From Planctomycetota bacterium (GTDB lineage Bacteria; Planctomycetota; Planctomycetia; Pirellulales; Pirellulaceae), in contig JAPLNL010000095.1 in assembly GCA_026692905.1 (NCBI GenBank), forward strand, positions 1 to 44,497: a stretch of 44,497 nucleotides of DNA, given 5' to 3'. The notes below the pieces were generated by a model. The model worked only from the letters and a program-made list of their open reading frames with translations, was not told the DNA's origin and did no database searches. A program made the translations under genes and the position numbers. Of the stretch, positions 28,587 through 36,774 are shown one piece after another; within the stretch, counting starts at the first letter, position 1; the number at the start of each line of letters is the position of its first letter.

Positions 28587-28614
28587 TTGCACAACCGGAA
28601 TCGCGCCGTAGAGT
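28587..28614 (+). promoter_or_regulatory. candidate promoter of the small lipoprotein gene
   Basis: TTGCAC at 28587-28592 and TAGAGT at 28609-28614 are 16 bases apart, about 64 bases before the ATG at 28678. Just upstream, AAAACTTTT (28550-28558) and AAAAGTTTT (28568-28576) form an AT-rich inverted repeat that could be an operator. Judged by eye. Confidence 0.3.
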
Positions 28615-28677
28615 TGTTCGGGGAAATGTGCAACCTTAACGGGTCGCCACAACAAAGTGAAAAGGGAGAACCAGGAA

Positions 28678-29040
28678 ATGAAACGAACGACATTGATTTC
28701 GGCCAGCTTGTTGTTGGCTTTCGCAGGATGCTCATGCGGACAAGGATGGAGACCCAAATTTTTAACCAAATTCGGCAATTGCAATCAGGGTGCTAGCAAC
28801 GTTGGCGCACCATGTGATGCAGGCTGTCACGAAGCCCCTGTCGCAACCGGCGACTGTGAGACTTGTGGAACGGCAGGGAGCGCCAATTATGGCGGCTACG
28901 AAACAATCGGTGATTCGTACGAAGTGCCGAGTGGTGTCACTTACAGTACTGCACCACCTACCTACGTGACTCCAACTACGCCTGGCGGTGCTCCAGCCTC
29001 CAGAAACATGGAGCCCATTCGCGCGAACCGGGTTAATTAG
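28678..29040 (+). CDS. small Cys-rich lipoprotein
   Basis: A 120-residue secreted protein. MKRTTLISASLLLAFAGCSCG is a lipoprotein signal with the lipidated Cys at 18. The mature part has several Cys pairs (C-S-C, GNCNQG, PCDAGC, DCETC) and then a Tyr/Thr/Pro-rich tail (VTYSTAPPTYVTPTTPGG). I do not recognise the family, though short Cys-rich lipoproteins of this style are common in Pirellulales. ATG 28678 is preferred over an upstream GTG at 28657, because AGGA lies just before it and the signal then starts at residue 1. It is divergent from the hydrolase gene. Confidence 0.8.
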   Translation: MKRTTLISASLLLAFAGCSCGQGWRPKFLTKFGNCNQGASNVGAPCDAGCHEAPVATGDCETCGTAGSANYGGYETIGDSYEVPSGVTYSTAPPTYVTPTTPGGAPASRNMEPIRANRVN

Positions 29041-29171
29041 CACTACGGCGGAAGACCGTTGAACGCTTGGAAAGTTGCCAGGCGCATTCGGGACATCGCC
29101 TTTCGCAAATGTTGATTCGTTGGTACAAAATTGGGACTTTTTCTTCCAATTTCAACTGATCTGAGTCAACT

Positions 29172-30191
29172 TTGAACGACGCGGCTAACGATTCGAAATC
29201 GATCTCTGTTGGGTCGCATCAAGCGGACGCGACCTTTGCAGCACAAGAATCATCACTTACCAAATCGCACAGTGCAAGTGTGCCCCAAACTACAACTGCG
29301 GGCATTTTCCTCGTGATTGTGGCGGCGGTTCTGTGGAGCAGCAATGGTTTCTTTACGCAAACCACGCTTCTCGATGGATGGCCACGTGAAACTCGGGGTG
29401 CTGCGCTGGTTTTTTGGCGTGCTTGCTTTGCGTTAGTACTGTTGCTACCGTTGGTTCGACGTCCGACATGGCATCGAATCATGATCCCGATGACGATTTG
29501 CTTCGTTGTAATGAACTGGACCTATCTCACGGCGATCGTCAATGGTTCGCCAGCGAACACGATTTGGCTCCAAAACCTTGCACCGGCTTGGGTCATGATC
29601 GGGGCTGTTCTATTCTTTCATGAAAGAGCGGCACTGCGTGACTGGGCGATGATGGTTACCTGCGTTATGGGTGTGTTGTTCATTTTGGTCATGGAGTTTT
29701 TCTACGTTTCTCCGTCACCACAGCATCGATGGTGGTCACCCGTTTTAGCGATCGCATCTGGACTTTCGTACGCCGGAGTAATCGTCTGCGTCAAAGCGCT
29801 TCGGCATCATGAATCGGCTTGGCTGATCGCGCTCAATCACATGGCAACCGCAATCATCATGTTGCCCATCGTTTGGTGGAGTGGCGTTTCGTTTCCATCG
29901 GGTTCAATGTGGTTTTTGCTTGCAGGAATTGGCATGTTGCAAATGGGGCTTCCTTATCTATTGTTCGCTCGCGGTTTGCGAACGACACCAAGCCATCTCG
30001 CCTCCCTCATCACTTTGCTAGAGCCTGTCCTATTGCCTGTCTGGGTACATCTGACACGGCTTAACGACCCGACTTATGTGCCTCCGCATTGGTGGACTTG
30101 GGTCGGCGCGGGCTTCATCTTGATTGGCCTGACGATCCGATACGCATGGCCAACTGGAAAAACGACAGCAGCAGGTGAAGAACCGTCATGA
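29172..30191 (+). CDS. EamA/DMT-superfamily transporter
   Basis: A 339-residue inner-membrane protein with about ten helices in two EamA repeats. The first repeat starts at IFLVIVAAVLWSSNGFFT and includes LVFWRACFALVLLLPLV and NTIWLQNLAPAWVMIGAVLFFHE. The second starts at VLAIASGLSYAGVIVCVKAL and ends ASLITLLEPVLLPVWVHLT. It probably exports a small metabolite. The start is uncertain: TTG 29172 gives a 43-residue hydrophilic lead, and GTG 29280 is another option. The stop overlaps the glycosyltransferase ATG (ATGA). Confidence 0.88.
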   Translation: MNDAANDSKSISVGSHQADATFAAQESSLTKSHSASVPQTTTAGIFLVIVAAVLWSSNGFFTQTTLLDGWPRETRGAALVFWRACFALVLLLPLVRRPTWHRIMIPMTICFVVMNWTYLTAIVNGSPANTIWLQNLAPAWVMIGAVLFFHERAALRDWAMMVTCVMGVLFILVMEFFYVSPSPQHRWWSPVLAIASGLSYAGVIVCVKALRHHESAWLIALNHMATAIIMLPIVWWSGVSFPSGSMWFLLAGIGMLQMGLPYLLFARGLRTTPSHLASLITLLEPVLLPVWVHLTRLNDPTYVPPHWWTWVGAGFILIGLTIRYAWPTGKTTAAGEEPS

Positions 30192-31375
30192 GAGTCTTAC
30201 ATCTCATAACCAGAATGATCGTCGGTGGGGCTCAGGAAAACACCCTCTTCAATTGCCTCGATTTGGTTCGCGATTACAACGACGAGGTCAAGCTAATCAC
30301 GGGTCCGAGCGAGGGAGCCGAAGGAAAGCTGCTTTCTCAATCCGACACCCGTGGGCTCTTGATCGACACGCATGCATCGCTCATCCGCTCCATTTCTCCC
30401 CAGCATGATCGGAGAGCATATTCGGACTTGAAGCGAGCTATTCGCGAGTGGCGACCAGACGTGGTGCATACCCACAGCGCCAAAGCCGGACTTCTCGGTC
30501 GCGCTGCAGCTTGGTCATGCAAGGTGCCTTGCGTCGTCCACACCGTCCACGGAGCCCCCTTTCACCCATATCAGCGCTGGATTAGCCGCTGGTTCTTTAT
30601 TCAATGCGAACGATGGGCTGCCAAACGGTGCCATCATATGATCAGCGTTGCCGATGCGATGACGGATTTGATGGTGAGTGCCAAGGTTGCGACCAAGGAA
30701 AAGTTCTCGACGATCTACAGTGGAATGGATGTCGAACCGTTTTTGAACGCCAACGAAAATCGCTTGCTTGTTCGCAAAAATTTAGGTTTTTCTGATGGTG
30801 ACATCGTCTTCGGGAAGATTGCGAGGCTATTTCATTTAAAAGGGCACTGTTACGTCATCGAGGCTGCAGAGCAAGTCTGTCGAGCGAACCCGAACGTGAA
30901 GTACCTGTTTGTTGGGGATGGTCTACTCCGCCAAGAATTTGAAGCGGACATAGAAAGACGCGGTTTAACAGACCGTTTTGTATTCACAGGCTTAGTCCCA
31001 CCGGACCAGGTACCGAAATTTGTAGGAGCGATGGACGTATTGGTTCACACTTCGTTGCGCGAGGGGTTAGCCCGCGCTTTACCACAAGCTCTCATCGCAG
31101 GGAAACCTGCCATCAGTTACGATATCGATGGGGCTCGAGAGGTCGTTCTCAACAAGAAGACTGGATTCCTGATTCCGCCAAAGCAAGTGGATTTGCTTGC
31201 AGCCGCGATGATTCAATTGGCGAACTCGCGGGATATGCGAGTGGAAATGGGAATGAAGGGGCGGGAAATGTTCACCGAGCAATTTCGACACAATTCGATG
31301 ACGCGACATATTCGCGAATTGTATATTCGACTGCTCGCAAGCCTCGGCACACCTAATACTGAAAGTCATCGGTAA
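30188..31375 (+). CDS. family 4 glycosyltransferase
   Basis: A 395-residue GT-B enzyme. The N-domain starts MRVLHLITRMIVGGAQENTL with the glycine-rich acceptor loop, and VHTHSAKAGLLGRAAAW follows. The C-domain has IARLFHLKGH, YLFVGDGLLRQEFE, VFTGLVPPDQVP and SLREGLARALPQALIAGKPAI, the donor-binding EGxxxxxxEA-like region. It is probably involved in cell-surface polysaccharide or glycolipid assembly. It is translationally coupled to the EamA gene, and its 3' end overlaps the convergent gene by 23 bases. Confidence 0.92.
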   Translation: MRVLHLITRMIVGGAQENTLFNCLDLVRDYNDEVKLITGPSEGAEGKLLSQSDTRGLLIDTHASLIRSISPQHDRRAYSDLKRAIREWRPDVVHTHSAKAGLLGRAAAWSCKVPCVVHTVHGAPFHPYQRWISRWFFIQCERWAAKRCHHMISVADAMTDLMVSAKVATKEKFSTIYSGMDVEPFLNANENRLLVRKNLGFSDGDIVFGKIARLFHLKGHCYVIEAAEQVCRANPNVKYLFVGDGLLRQEFEADIERRGLTDRFVFTGLVPPDQVPKFVGAMDVLVHTSLREGLARALPQALIAGKPAISYDIDGAREVVLNKKTGFLIPPKQVDLLAAAMIQLANSRDMRVEMGMKGREMFTEQFRHNSMTRHIRELYIRLLASLGTPNTESHR

Positions 31376-32846
31376 CGGCTTCGTTTACCGGTAAGTAGCG
31401 ATAGTAGACTTCTAGCGTTAAGCAGGTCATCGCTGTAACGTAGAGTCGTCCGCCTGTGTCGTTTGCAATTCCTGCGGGAGTTGCCTTAGCAGTTTGGAAC
31501 CACCAGCTACCTGCCATATGCCCCTCTTTTTCCTGGGAACTAACCAAGAAGTCACGCAATCTGGCATTCCAATCCAGCCATGGTTTGCCCCCGAATTGGT
31601 AGAGCACTTGAGTTGCATAATAGTTGTAGTAGGGATCTACCAACGATGGACCTTCCTTTCCCAGGTACTCGACAGCCTTGATGATTGCCGGATCGGTTCG
31701 GGACCAACCGCGAAAAATGCGAAGTAGTGTGCCGATCGACGTCATGCTCGCCGTGGGTTTGTTTGCTTGGTCACGGTAGTAAAACATGAAATCGTTTCGA
31801 TTGTGTTTTTTCAGAAAGATGTCGACATTGCGAATTGTTTCCGCGTTGATAGCCAGCTTGGCTCCATGGGCGCTCTTCAACGCCAACACTTGCCAGCCCA
31901 TGATCGAGAGGTCGCCGGGTTGATTGGGTTGGTATCCCCAGCTTCCGTCATGGTATTGGGCATGGACGATATGGGCGATGGCCTCCTGGCAAGGCTTGGT
32001 AAGCAGTGCGGCATCCCCTTTCATCTGCAGGGCTTCACAGAGGGCGAGCGTGGCAATCCCATGCTCATACATCCATCTCTGGTTATTCGTCGTGAGCCAC
32101 GTGCCCCGGCCGCTTTGGGACTTTAGATTCTGGACTAAAAAATACACGCCTCGACTAACTTGTTCGCTGTACTCTCCTTCTTGGAGCGTGTGCCCTCTTC
32201 CCAAAAAGCAAAGAAGGGCTAGCCCCGTTGCGGCGATATCATGCGCGTCCAATTCTTCACCACCATGATCGCATTGGCCCTTGCAAGGACCATCGATCAA
32301 TCGAATGGTCCACGAACCATTGTTTTGTTGATGGCGAGCAAGATAAGCAAGAGCGGCATCGACAGCTTCTTCGCTTGGACCAGACGATCCATTCTTTGCT
32401 CCCGTTGCCAATCGGTTCTTGGCCGATCTGCCTTCGAACGAAGAGTTTAAGAATACGCTTGCAGAACCAACGCCTTCGGTACCCGAATTCCGAATGGACT
32501 CAGAAATAGATTCCGACTTCGATGCAAATTCGCCAGGTAGAGGGATCGGACTCGGCTGAAGGTCCATCGGAAGGAGGGACGTGTTCACCTCGAGCGATCC
32601 CAATCCCGACTGACTTGGTTGGTCATCGGCATCGGATTCGGTTTTAATGTCAACCGAATCGAGACTCGCGTTCTCATTATTCGTTAAGCCGGATTCGAGC
32701 GAAAATCGACCGCCTAGTCCAGAGCCGGTTATGGTCCAAATGGCCATTACCAGCAGGAGTACCAAATGGAGGGCAAAACTAGATAGTCCTGCAATCCATG
32801 GGTTTTGGGACTTGGAATGGTTCACGGACGGCTCGCGAATGGTCAA
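31353..32846 (-). CDS. membrane-anchored prenyltransferase/terpene-cyclase-fold repeat protein
   Basis: A 497-residue protein. A single N-terminal helix (FALHLVLLLVMAIWTI, about 24-39) is followed by a Ser/Pro-rich linker to residue 155 and then alpha-toroid repeats: ALAYLARHQQNNGSWT, HDGSWGYQP, and later repeats spaced about 50-60 residues. This is the squalene-hopene cyclase / prenyltransferase fold. The catalytic DxDD of cyclases is not kept: the matching place reads D200-A-H-D203. A CKGQCDH cluster (188-194) could bind a metal. It is likely a periplasmic scaffold or binding protein rather than a cyclase; such proteins are numerous in planctomycetes. Its end overlaps the convergent glycosyltransferase gene. 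Confidence 0.82.
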   Translation of the reverse strand: MTIREPSVNHSKSQNPWIAGLSSFALHLVLLLVMAIWTITGSGLGGRFSLESGLTNNENASLDSVDIKTESDADDQPSQSGLGSLEVNTSLLPMDLQPSPIPLPGEFASKSESISESIRNSGTEGVGSASVFLNSSFEGRSAKNRLATGAKNGSSGPSEEAVDAALAYLARHQQNNGSWTIRLIDGPCKGQCDHGGEELDAHDIAATGLALLCFLGRGHTLQEGEYSEQVSRGVYFLVQNLKSQSGRGTWLTTNNQRWMYEHGIATLALCEALQMKGDAALLTKPCQEAIAHIVHAQYHDGSWGYQPNQPGDLSIMGWQVLALKSAHGAKLAINAETIRNVDIFLKKHNRNDFMFYYRDQANKPTASMTSIGTLLRIFRGWSRTDPAIIKAVEYLGKEGPSLVDPYYNYYATQVLYQFGGKPWLDWNARLRDFLVSSQEKEGHMAGSWWFQTAKATPAGIANDTGGRLYVTAMTCLTLEVYYRYLPVNEAVTDDFQY

Positions 32847-33150
32847 TAGTCTCAGCTTGGAATCAGTTCTATACTAGCTTGGAGGGGAATTTCGCCAAAA
32901 CTTATTCCTATGCAACTTTTCGCGTCGGACCTCGTTTGAGGCAAGCGGCAGCTTCGTCTGTACCGGGAGGGTGAGGCTCCTGCCGAACCAACGGTCCAAA
33001 GGTTCGGCAGGAGCCTCACCCTCCCGAGCAATGAATTGCTTAGGTAAACTTGTTGGAAACATGTTTACAGCGGTGGCCTCGCCCTCGCATTGGCCCCCTT
33101 AGCGCGCAGTCTTCGGCCTGCTGCACGATTAACAGTCAACATCTTGGTCG
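32847..33150. repeat. intergenic region with GEAPAEP-type hairpin repeat, copy 2
   Basis: The hairpin arms are 32964-32989 and 33001-33026 (GGGAGGGTGAGGCTCCTGCC family). The linker AGCAATGAATTGCTTAGG and half site extend to 33086, almost identical to 10236-10322. No gene is seen; the promoter of the terpene-cyclase-fold gene should lie near 32850-32960 but is not obvious. Confidence 0.8.
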
Positions 33151-34932
33151 CTACGGCAAAACCAACGCTGCACCGGTGACCACGTTGGCTTGCATTAATG
33201 CTCCGCGAAGACTGATTGGAACTGGGCCAACACTCCATGGTGCACAAGAGCCAGGTCGGTAGTAGCCTAGCGAGTATTGGCATTCGTTCATTGGATTGAT
33301 ACCCATCTTGTATGGTAACACCACGACATCGCCAAAGAATCGAGCAGTGGAAATAACAGGTTGAACCACGGGTCCCAATTCATGTCCGTATCGTTCCAAT
33401 TGAACATCTTCGAAATAAAGCGGCTTGTGACAAGCTCCACTGGCTTTCCATGTAACGGTGGATTCCACAAATTCGCGGCTTGGAAAGGATCGATCGCCGA
33501 TCGAACAAGTAACAGGTAAGCCCCATTGCTCGCTAACGTAAATTTGATCGGCGTCACTCAATTTATGGAGCAAATAGGTAGTTTGGGATTTATCTGCTTT
33601 CTCGATGATGACCGAGCCTAACCTGAGGTCGGTCAGTTTACCTTCCGCGACGACTTGGCCATCATAGGAGAGCCAAGAGCGACTCGGTGCATTTCCAATA
33701 ACGCTATCTTTGGAGCTTTGCGAAGCCCGTCCCGCGTCCTTAAAGCCTTCGACGAAACTGGGTGACGAATCGATACGGATCGACTTGATATCGGTCGAAG
33801 TAGCTGTGGCGCGAATCGCTCCGCAATCGATCGAAGATCTGCTTTTGCGTCGTGGTGGCATCGGAGCGGGATCGATGTCTCGCTGCCCATTGATTTGTGG
33901 CGGTTCATCGTTGTCGGAAGGAGACTTATCGTCTTTTTTGGGCAACTTGGAGCCCGGGAATGGGCTTGGCGGAGTTTCTTGCTCATCATTCCCCAAGAGT
34001 GACCGTCCCGGTTTGCTTGGCATCACTTGTCCAGGTTTGCTCGGCATCGCTTGAGGTGCTGAAGCAGCTCCATTAACTTGCTCGTCCAGTGTCAGGTCCT
34101 TCGGAGACTGAGGAAGTGTGGGAAAAAGATCGCCTGCCGATGGCAAGTTGGGCGATTGACTTGGTGGCAAGTTGGGCGATTGACTTGGCGGCAGGAACGG
34201 AGTCTCTTGAAACTTTGCTCTCTGCACGTTGGTTTTCCGCGTTGTGACGGTTTCTGCTGGAACCGATTCTGTCGTTGAGTTTCGGTCGTACCATACGCCA
34301 CTTGTTCGCTTCTCTGGAGCTGGAGCGGGTGCCGCAGGTGCAAGTTCCGCGTGGGAAGCTAGCTGGACGCGGGACACATGCGGTGCATCGCTGGCAGCTT
34401 GAAGAACCAATGGACTTCGGATTTCCCTATTATCCAGTTCGTAGCCACTGCGAGGTTCCGACGCTTTTGGCAGCTGATTGGCAACTGTGCCTACTGCAAC
34501 TCGATGACTTGTGATTTGCGAATCGTTGTTTTCGGGCTTTAGTGCTTGCGAGTAGCTTTTTTCTGGAGTCGGCTGGCGTACCGATTTGTTTCCAATACCC
34601 CATCGAAGCACCTCCTGGTTCTGTTGCCCTTCACTTGGACGAAGGTTATTGGATGGAATAGCGCCCGCTTGCGTCGTGTTCGATTGGACGCTGGGTTTGG
34701 TAAACGGCTGCGGCGACCAACTCGAAGGCTGCTGCGCGAAGGAGAGCGAGGAAGTTGCTAACCCGAAGAGAGCACTGCCGAGAATGACAGTGCTGGAGGA
34801 AAGAGAATCGCGAAAGGAGACCAGGAAGCGATGTCGGATAGACCGACTTGGGCAGGTCGTCGAACTAATTGTCCGAGAGCGTGGTGAGTTCAGAACTATA
34901 ATTTGGAGCTTCTTGCGTAATAGCGATGTCAT
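33151..34932 (-). CDS. secreted Pro-rich planctomycete protein of unknown function
   Basis: A 593-residue exported protein. The signal peptide ([20 protein letters not shown]) begins about 45 residues after the chosen start. The central part, to about residue 400, is Pro/Ser-rich and low-complexity with two short duplications encoded by 24-bp tandem repeats at 34141-34188 and 34007-34054. The last 150 residues look folded, with [31 protein letters not shown] and [14 protein letters not shown], phrases I associate with planctomycete proteins. The only reasonable start before the signal peptide is ATG 34932, which overlaps the guaB end by 68 bases; no ATG, GTG or TTG lies between the guaB stop and the signal peptide. 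Confidence 0.75.
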   Translation of the reverse strand: MTSLLRKKLQIIVLNSPRSRTISSTTCPSRSIRHRFLVSFRDSLSSSTVILGSALFGLATSSLSFAQQPSSWSPQPFTKPSVQSNTTQAGAIPSNNLRPSEGQQNQEVLRWGIGNKSVRQPTPEKSYSQALKPENNDSQITSHRVAVGTVANQLPKASEPRSGYELDNREIRSPLVLQAASDAPHVSRVQLASHAELAPAAPAPAPEKRTSGVWYDRNSTTESVPAETVTTRKTNVQRAKFQETPFLPPSQSPNLPPSQSPNLPSAGDLFPTLPQSPKDLTLDEQVNGAASAPQAMPSKPGQVMPSKPGRSLLGNDEQETPPSPFPGSKLPKKDDKSPSDNDEPPQINGQRDIDPAPMPPRRKSRSSIDCGAIRATATSTDIKSIRIDSSPSFVEGFKDAGRASQSSKDSVIGNAPSRSWLSYDGQVVAEGKLTDLRLGSVIIEKADKSQTTYLLHKLSDADQIYVSEQWGLPVTCSIGDRSFPSREFVESTVTWKASGACHKPLYFEDVQLERYGHELGPVVQPVISTARFFGDVVVLPYKMGINPMNECQYSLGYYRPGSCAPWSVGPVPISLRGALMQANVVTGAALVLP

Positions 34933-36343
34933 GGGGGTGATTCTCGCGGACCGTTGCGGCCGAAACCTGGATAAAACGTGCGTCCCGGCGTAACTCCGCG
35001 ATGGTCTGAGTACCGCAGTATCCCATTCCAGCTCGTAGCCCGCCAACCAGTTGATAAACGTAATCTGCCAACGGCCCTTTGAACGGCACTCGCCCCTCGA
35101 CTCCTTCAGGAACCAATTTTGACAATTGGTCCTGTGAGCCTTGGCGATATCGTTCGCTTGAGCCTTTGATCATCGCACCGAGGGAACCCATGCCTCGATA
35201 GGCTTTGAAGGTTCGACCTTGATACAAGATCATCCGACCTGGACTTTCAGCTAAGCCTGCAAACAGGCTTCCAATCATCACGCAATTGGCACCCGCTACG
35301 AGCGCCTTGGTGATGTCACCGCTATAACGGATTCCTCCGTCGGCGATGGTTGGTATGCCTGCCTGCTGGCACGCTTTGGTGGCTTGGTAAATTGCGGTGA
35401 TTTGCGGGACACCGACTCCGGAAATAATTCGCGTCGTACAGATGGAACCTGGGCCGATTCCAACTTTGACTGCATCTGCTCCAGCTTTGGCCAAATCGCG
35501 TCCCCCTTCCAACGTGGCTACGTTTCCGGCGATGACATCGATCGACCACTGTCGCTTAACCTGTTTGACCGTTTCGATGACGTTGGCCGAGTGACCGTGT
35601 GCACTGTCGACAATGAGTACGTCAACACCGCGAGCGATCAGTTGTTCAGCTCGTTCGAAATCGAACATCCCAATCGCGGCACCGACTCTCAGTCTCCCCA
35701 GCTCATCTTTGCAAGCATTTGGGAAACTGCGGATCATGTCGATGTCTTTGATCGTGATCAAACCTGTTAGTTTGTATTCATCGTCAACCAGTAAAAGTTT
35801 CTCCACCTTTTTATCCGTTAAAATCCGCTCAGCTTCCGCAAGCGTTACATTCCCCTGCGCCGTTACCAAATTCTCTTTCGTCATAACCGAAGAAATCGGC
35901 AAATCCGAAGACTCGAGGAACCTCAGATCCCGCCTGGTTAGAATGCCAGCTAAGCGACCGTTCGGCTCGACAATCGGAACCCCGGACACATTTTGCTTTC
36001 GCATCATTTCTTGAGCGGTCGCAATGCTATCGGTCGGAACGAGTGTGACCGGGTCTGGGATGATGCCGTTTGCGGACCGTTTCACTTTGGTGACCTCTTC
36101 GGCCTGAGCTTCAATGCTCATGTTCTTGTGAATGACACCCAAACCTCCCACCTTAGCAAGCGCGATCGCCATCTGGCTTTCGGTGACTGTATCCATAGGA
36201 GAAGAGAGGAGTGGAATCGAAAGTCGAATCCGCTCTGTCAACTGGCTACTTACGTCAACTTGTGAGGGGAGAATCTCACTGTAGCGGGGCTCGAGTAGGA
36301 CATCGTCAAACGTGATTCCTTGGTAAGCGAGCTTGTCGTCCAT
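34865..36343 (-). CDS. guaB: IMP dehydrogenase
   Basis: A 492-residue cytosolic enzyme that oxidises IMP to XMP, the committed step of GMP synthesis. The barrel starts [18 protein letters not shown]. Two CBS domains occupy about 95-210 ([35 protein letters not shown]). The catalytic C302 is in [18 protein letters not shown]. The flap and [10 protein letters not shown] region follow. The start is ATG 36343 with GAGGAAA at 36351-36357 seven bases away; the longer frame to 36547 reads into a hairpin repeat and is not natural. The next gene on this strand starts inside its last 68 bases. Confidence 0.96.
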   Translation of the reverse strand: MDDKLAYQGITFDDVLLEPRYSEILPSQVDVSSQLTERIRLSIPLLSSPMDTVTESQMAIALAKVGGLGVIHKNMSIEAQAEEVTKVKRSANGIIPDPVTLVPTDSIATAQEMMRKQNVSGVPIVEPNGRLAGILTRRDLRFLESSDLPISSVMTKENLVTAQGNVTLAEAERILTDKKVEKLLLVDDEYKLTGLITIKDIDMIRSFPNACKDELGRLRVGAAIGMFDFERAEQLIARGVDVLIVDSAHGHSANVIETVKQVKRQWSIDVIAGNVATLEGGRDLAKAGADAVKVGIGPGSICTTRIISGVGVPQITAIYQATKACQQAGIPTIADGGIRYSGDITKALVAGANCVMIGSLFAGLAESPGRMILYQGRTFKAYRGMGSLGAMIKGSSERYRQGSQDQLSKLVPEGVEGRVPFKGPLADYVYQLVGGLRAGMGYCGTQTIAELRRDARFIQVSAATVRENHPHDIAITQEAPNYSSELTTLSDN

Positions 36344-36350
36344 TTTTGTG

Positions 36351-36357
36351 TTTCCTC
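36351..36357 (-). promoter_or_regulatory. Shine-Dalgarno deciding the guaB start
   Basis: GAGGAAA on the minus strand lies seven bases before the ATG at 36343. It is one of the clearer ribosome binding sites in the window and settles the start against the upstream in-frame extension. Confidence 0.7.
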
Positions 36358-36492
36358 GATCGGAGCAGGTCTGGAGAATTCGAAGATCTGGAAACCGTGA
36401 GATTATGGCTAAATCGGGCAAAATAACCAGGGCTACTATGCGGAAGCGAGGATGCATCCCAACCCGTGGCTTGATCGAGGGATTCACCCTGG

Positions 36493-36657
36493 GGGAGAGC
36501 GAGGCTCCTGCCGAGCTGGCAACGTAACGGTTCGGCAGGAGCCTCACCCCACCGCTGTAAACATCTTTGCAAAGTCAATTTCATTGAAAACCTTAGGGAG
36601 GGCGAGGCTCCTGCCGAGCCAACGGTGCAAAGGTTCGGCAGGAGCCTCACCCTCCCG
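36493..36657. repeat. GEAPAEP-type hairpin repeats, copies 3 and 4
   Basis: Two elements in tandem between the divergent guaB and secretin genes. The first spans about 36493-36550. The second has arms 36596-36620 and 36632-36656 (GGGAGGGCGAGGCTCCTGCC family). The linker between them contains CCACCGCTGTAAACATCTTT, the reverse complement of the linker type seen at 10300 and 33060. This gives the array an internal order of hairpin, linker, hairpin. No promoter for either gene can be read confidently around it. Confidence 0.85.
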
Positions 36658-36774
36658 AGTTGTGAGTAAGTAGAGTGAGCTCGAAGAACAAATGCATCCG
36701 ACAAATGTCAAGTTTTAACGTTCTTAACGGCTATTTTGACTGTAGTGGTTGTGCAGATAGCTCCGATTACAACG

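Noticed and set aside
34933-35046. Longer start of the Pro-rich secreted protein at 35046
   Set aside because: It would lie deeper inside guaB and only adds antifunctional n-region; ATG 34932 already suffices.
36344-36547. N-terminal extension of guaB to 36547
   Set aside because: The added residues translate a GEAPAEP-type repeat and non-coding sequence; ATG 36343 with GAGGAAA upstream gives the standard N-terminus.
36306-36704. 132-residue minus-strand frame with GEAPAEP peptides
   Set aside because: It is the translation of tandem hairpin repeats overlapping the guaB start.
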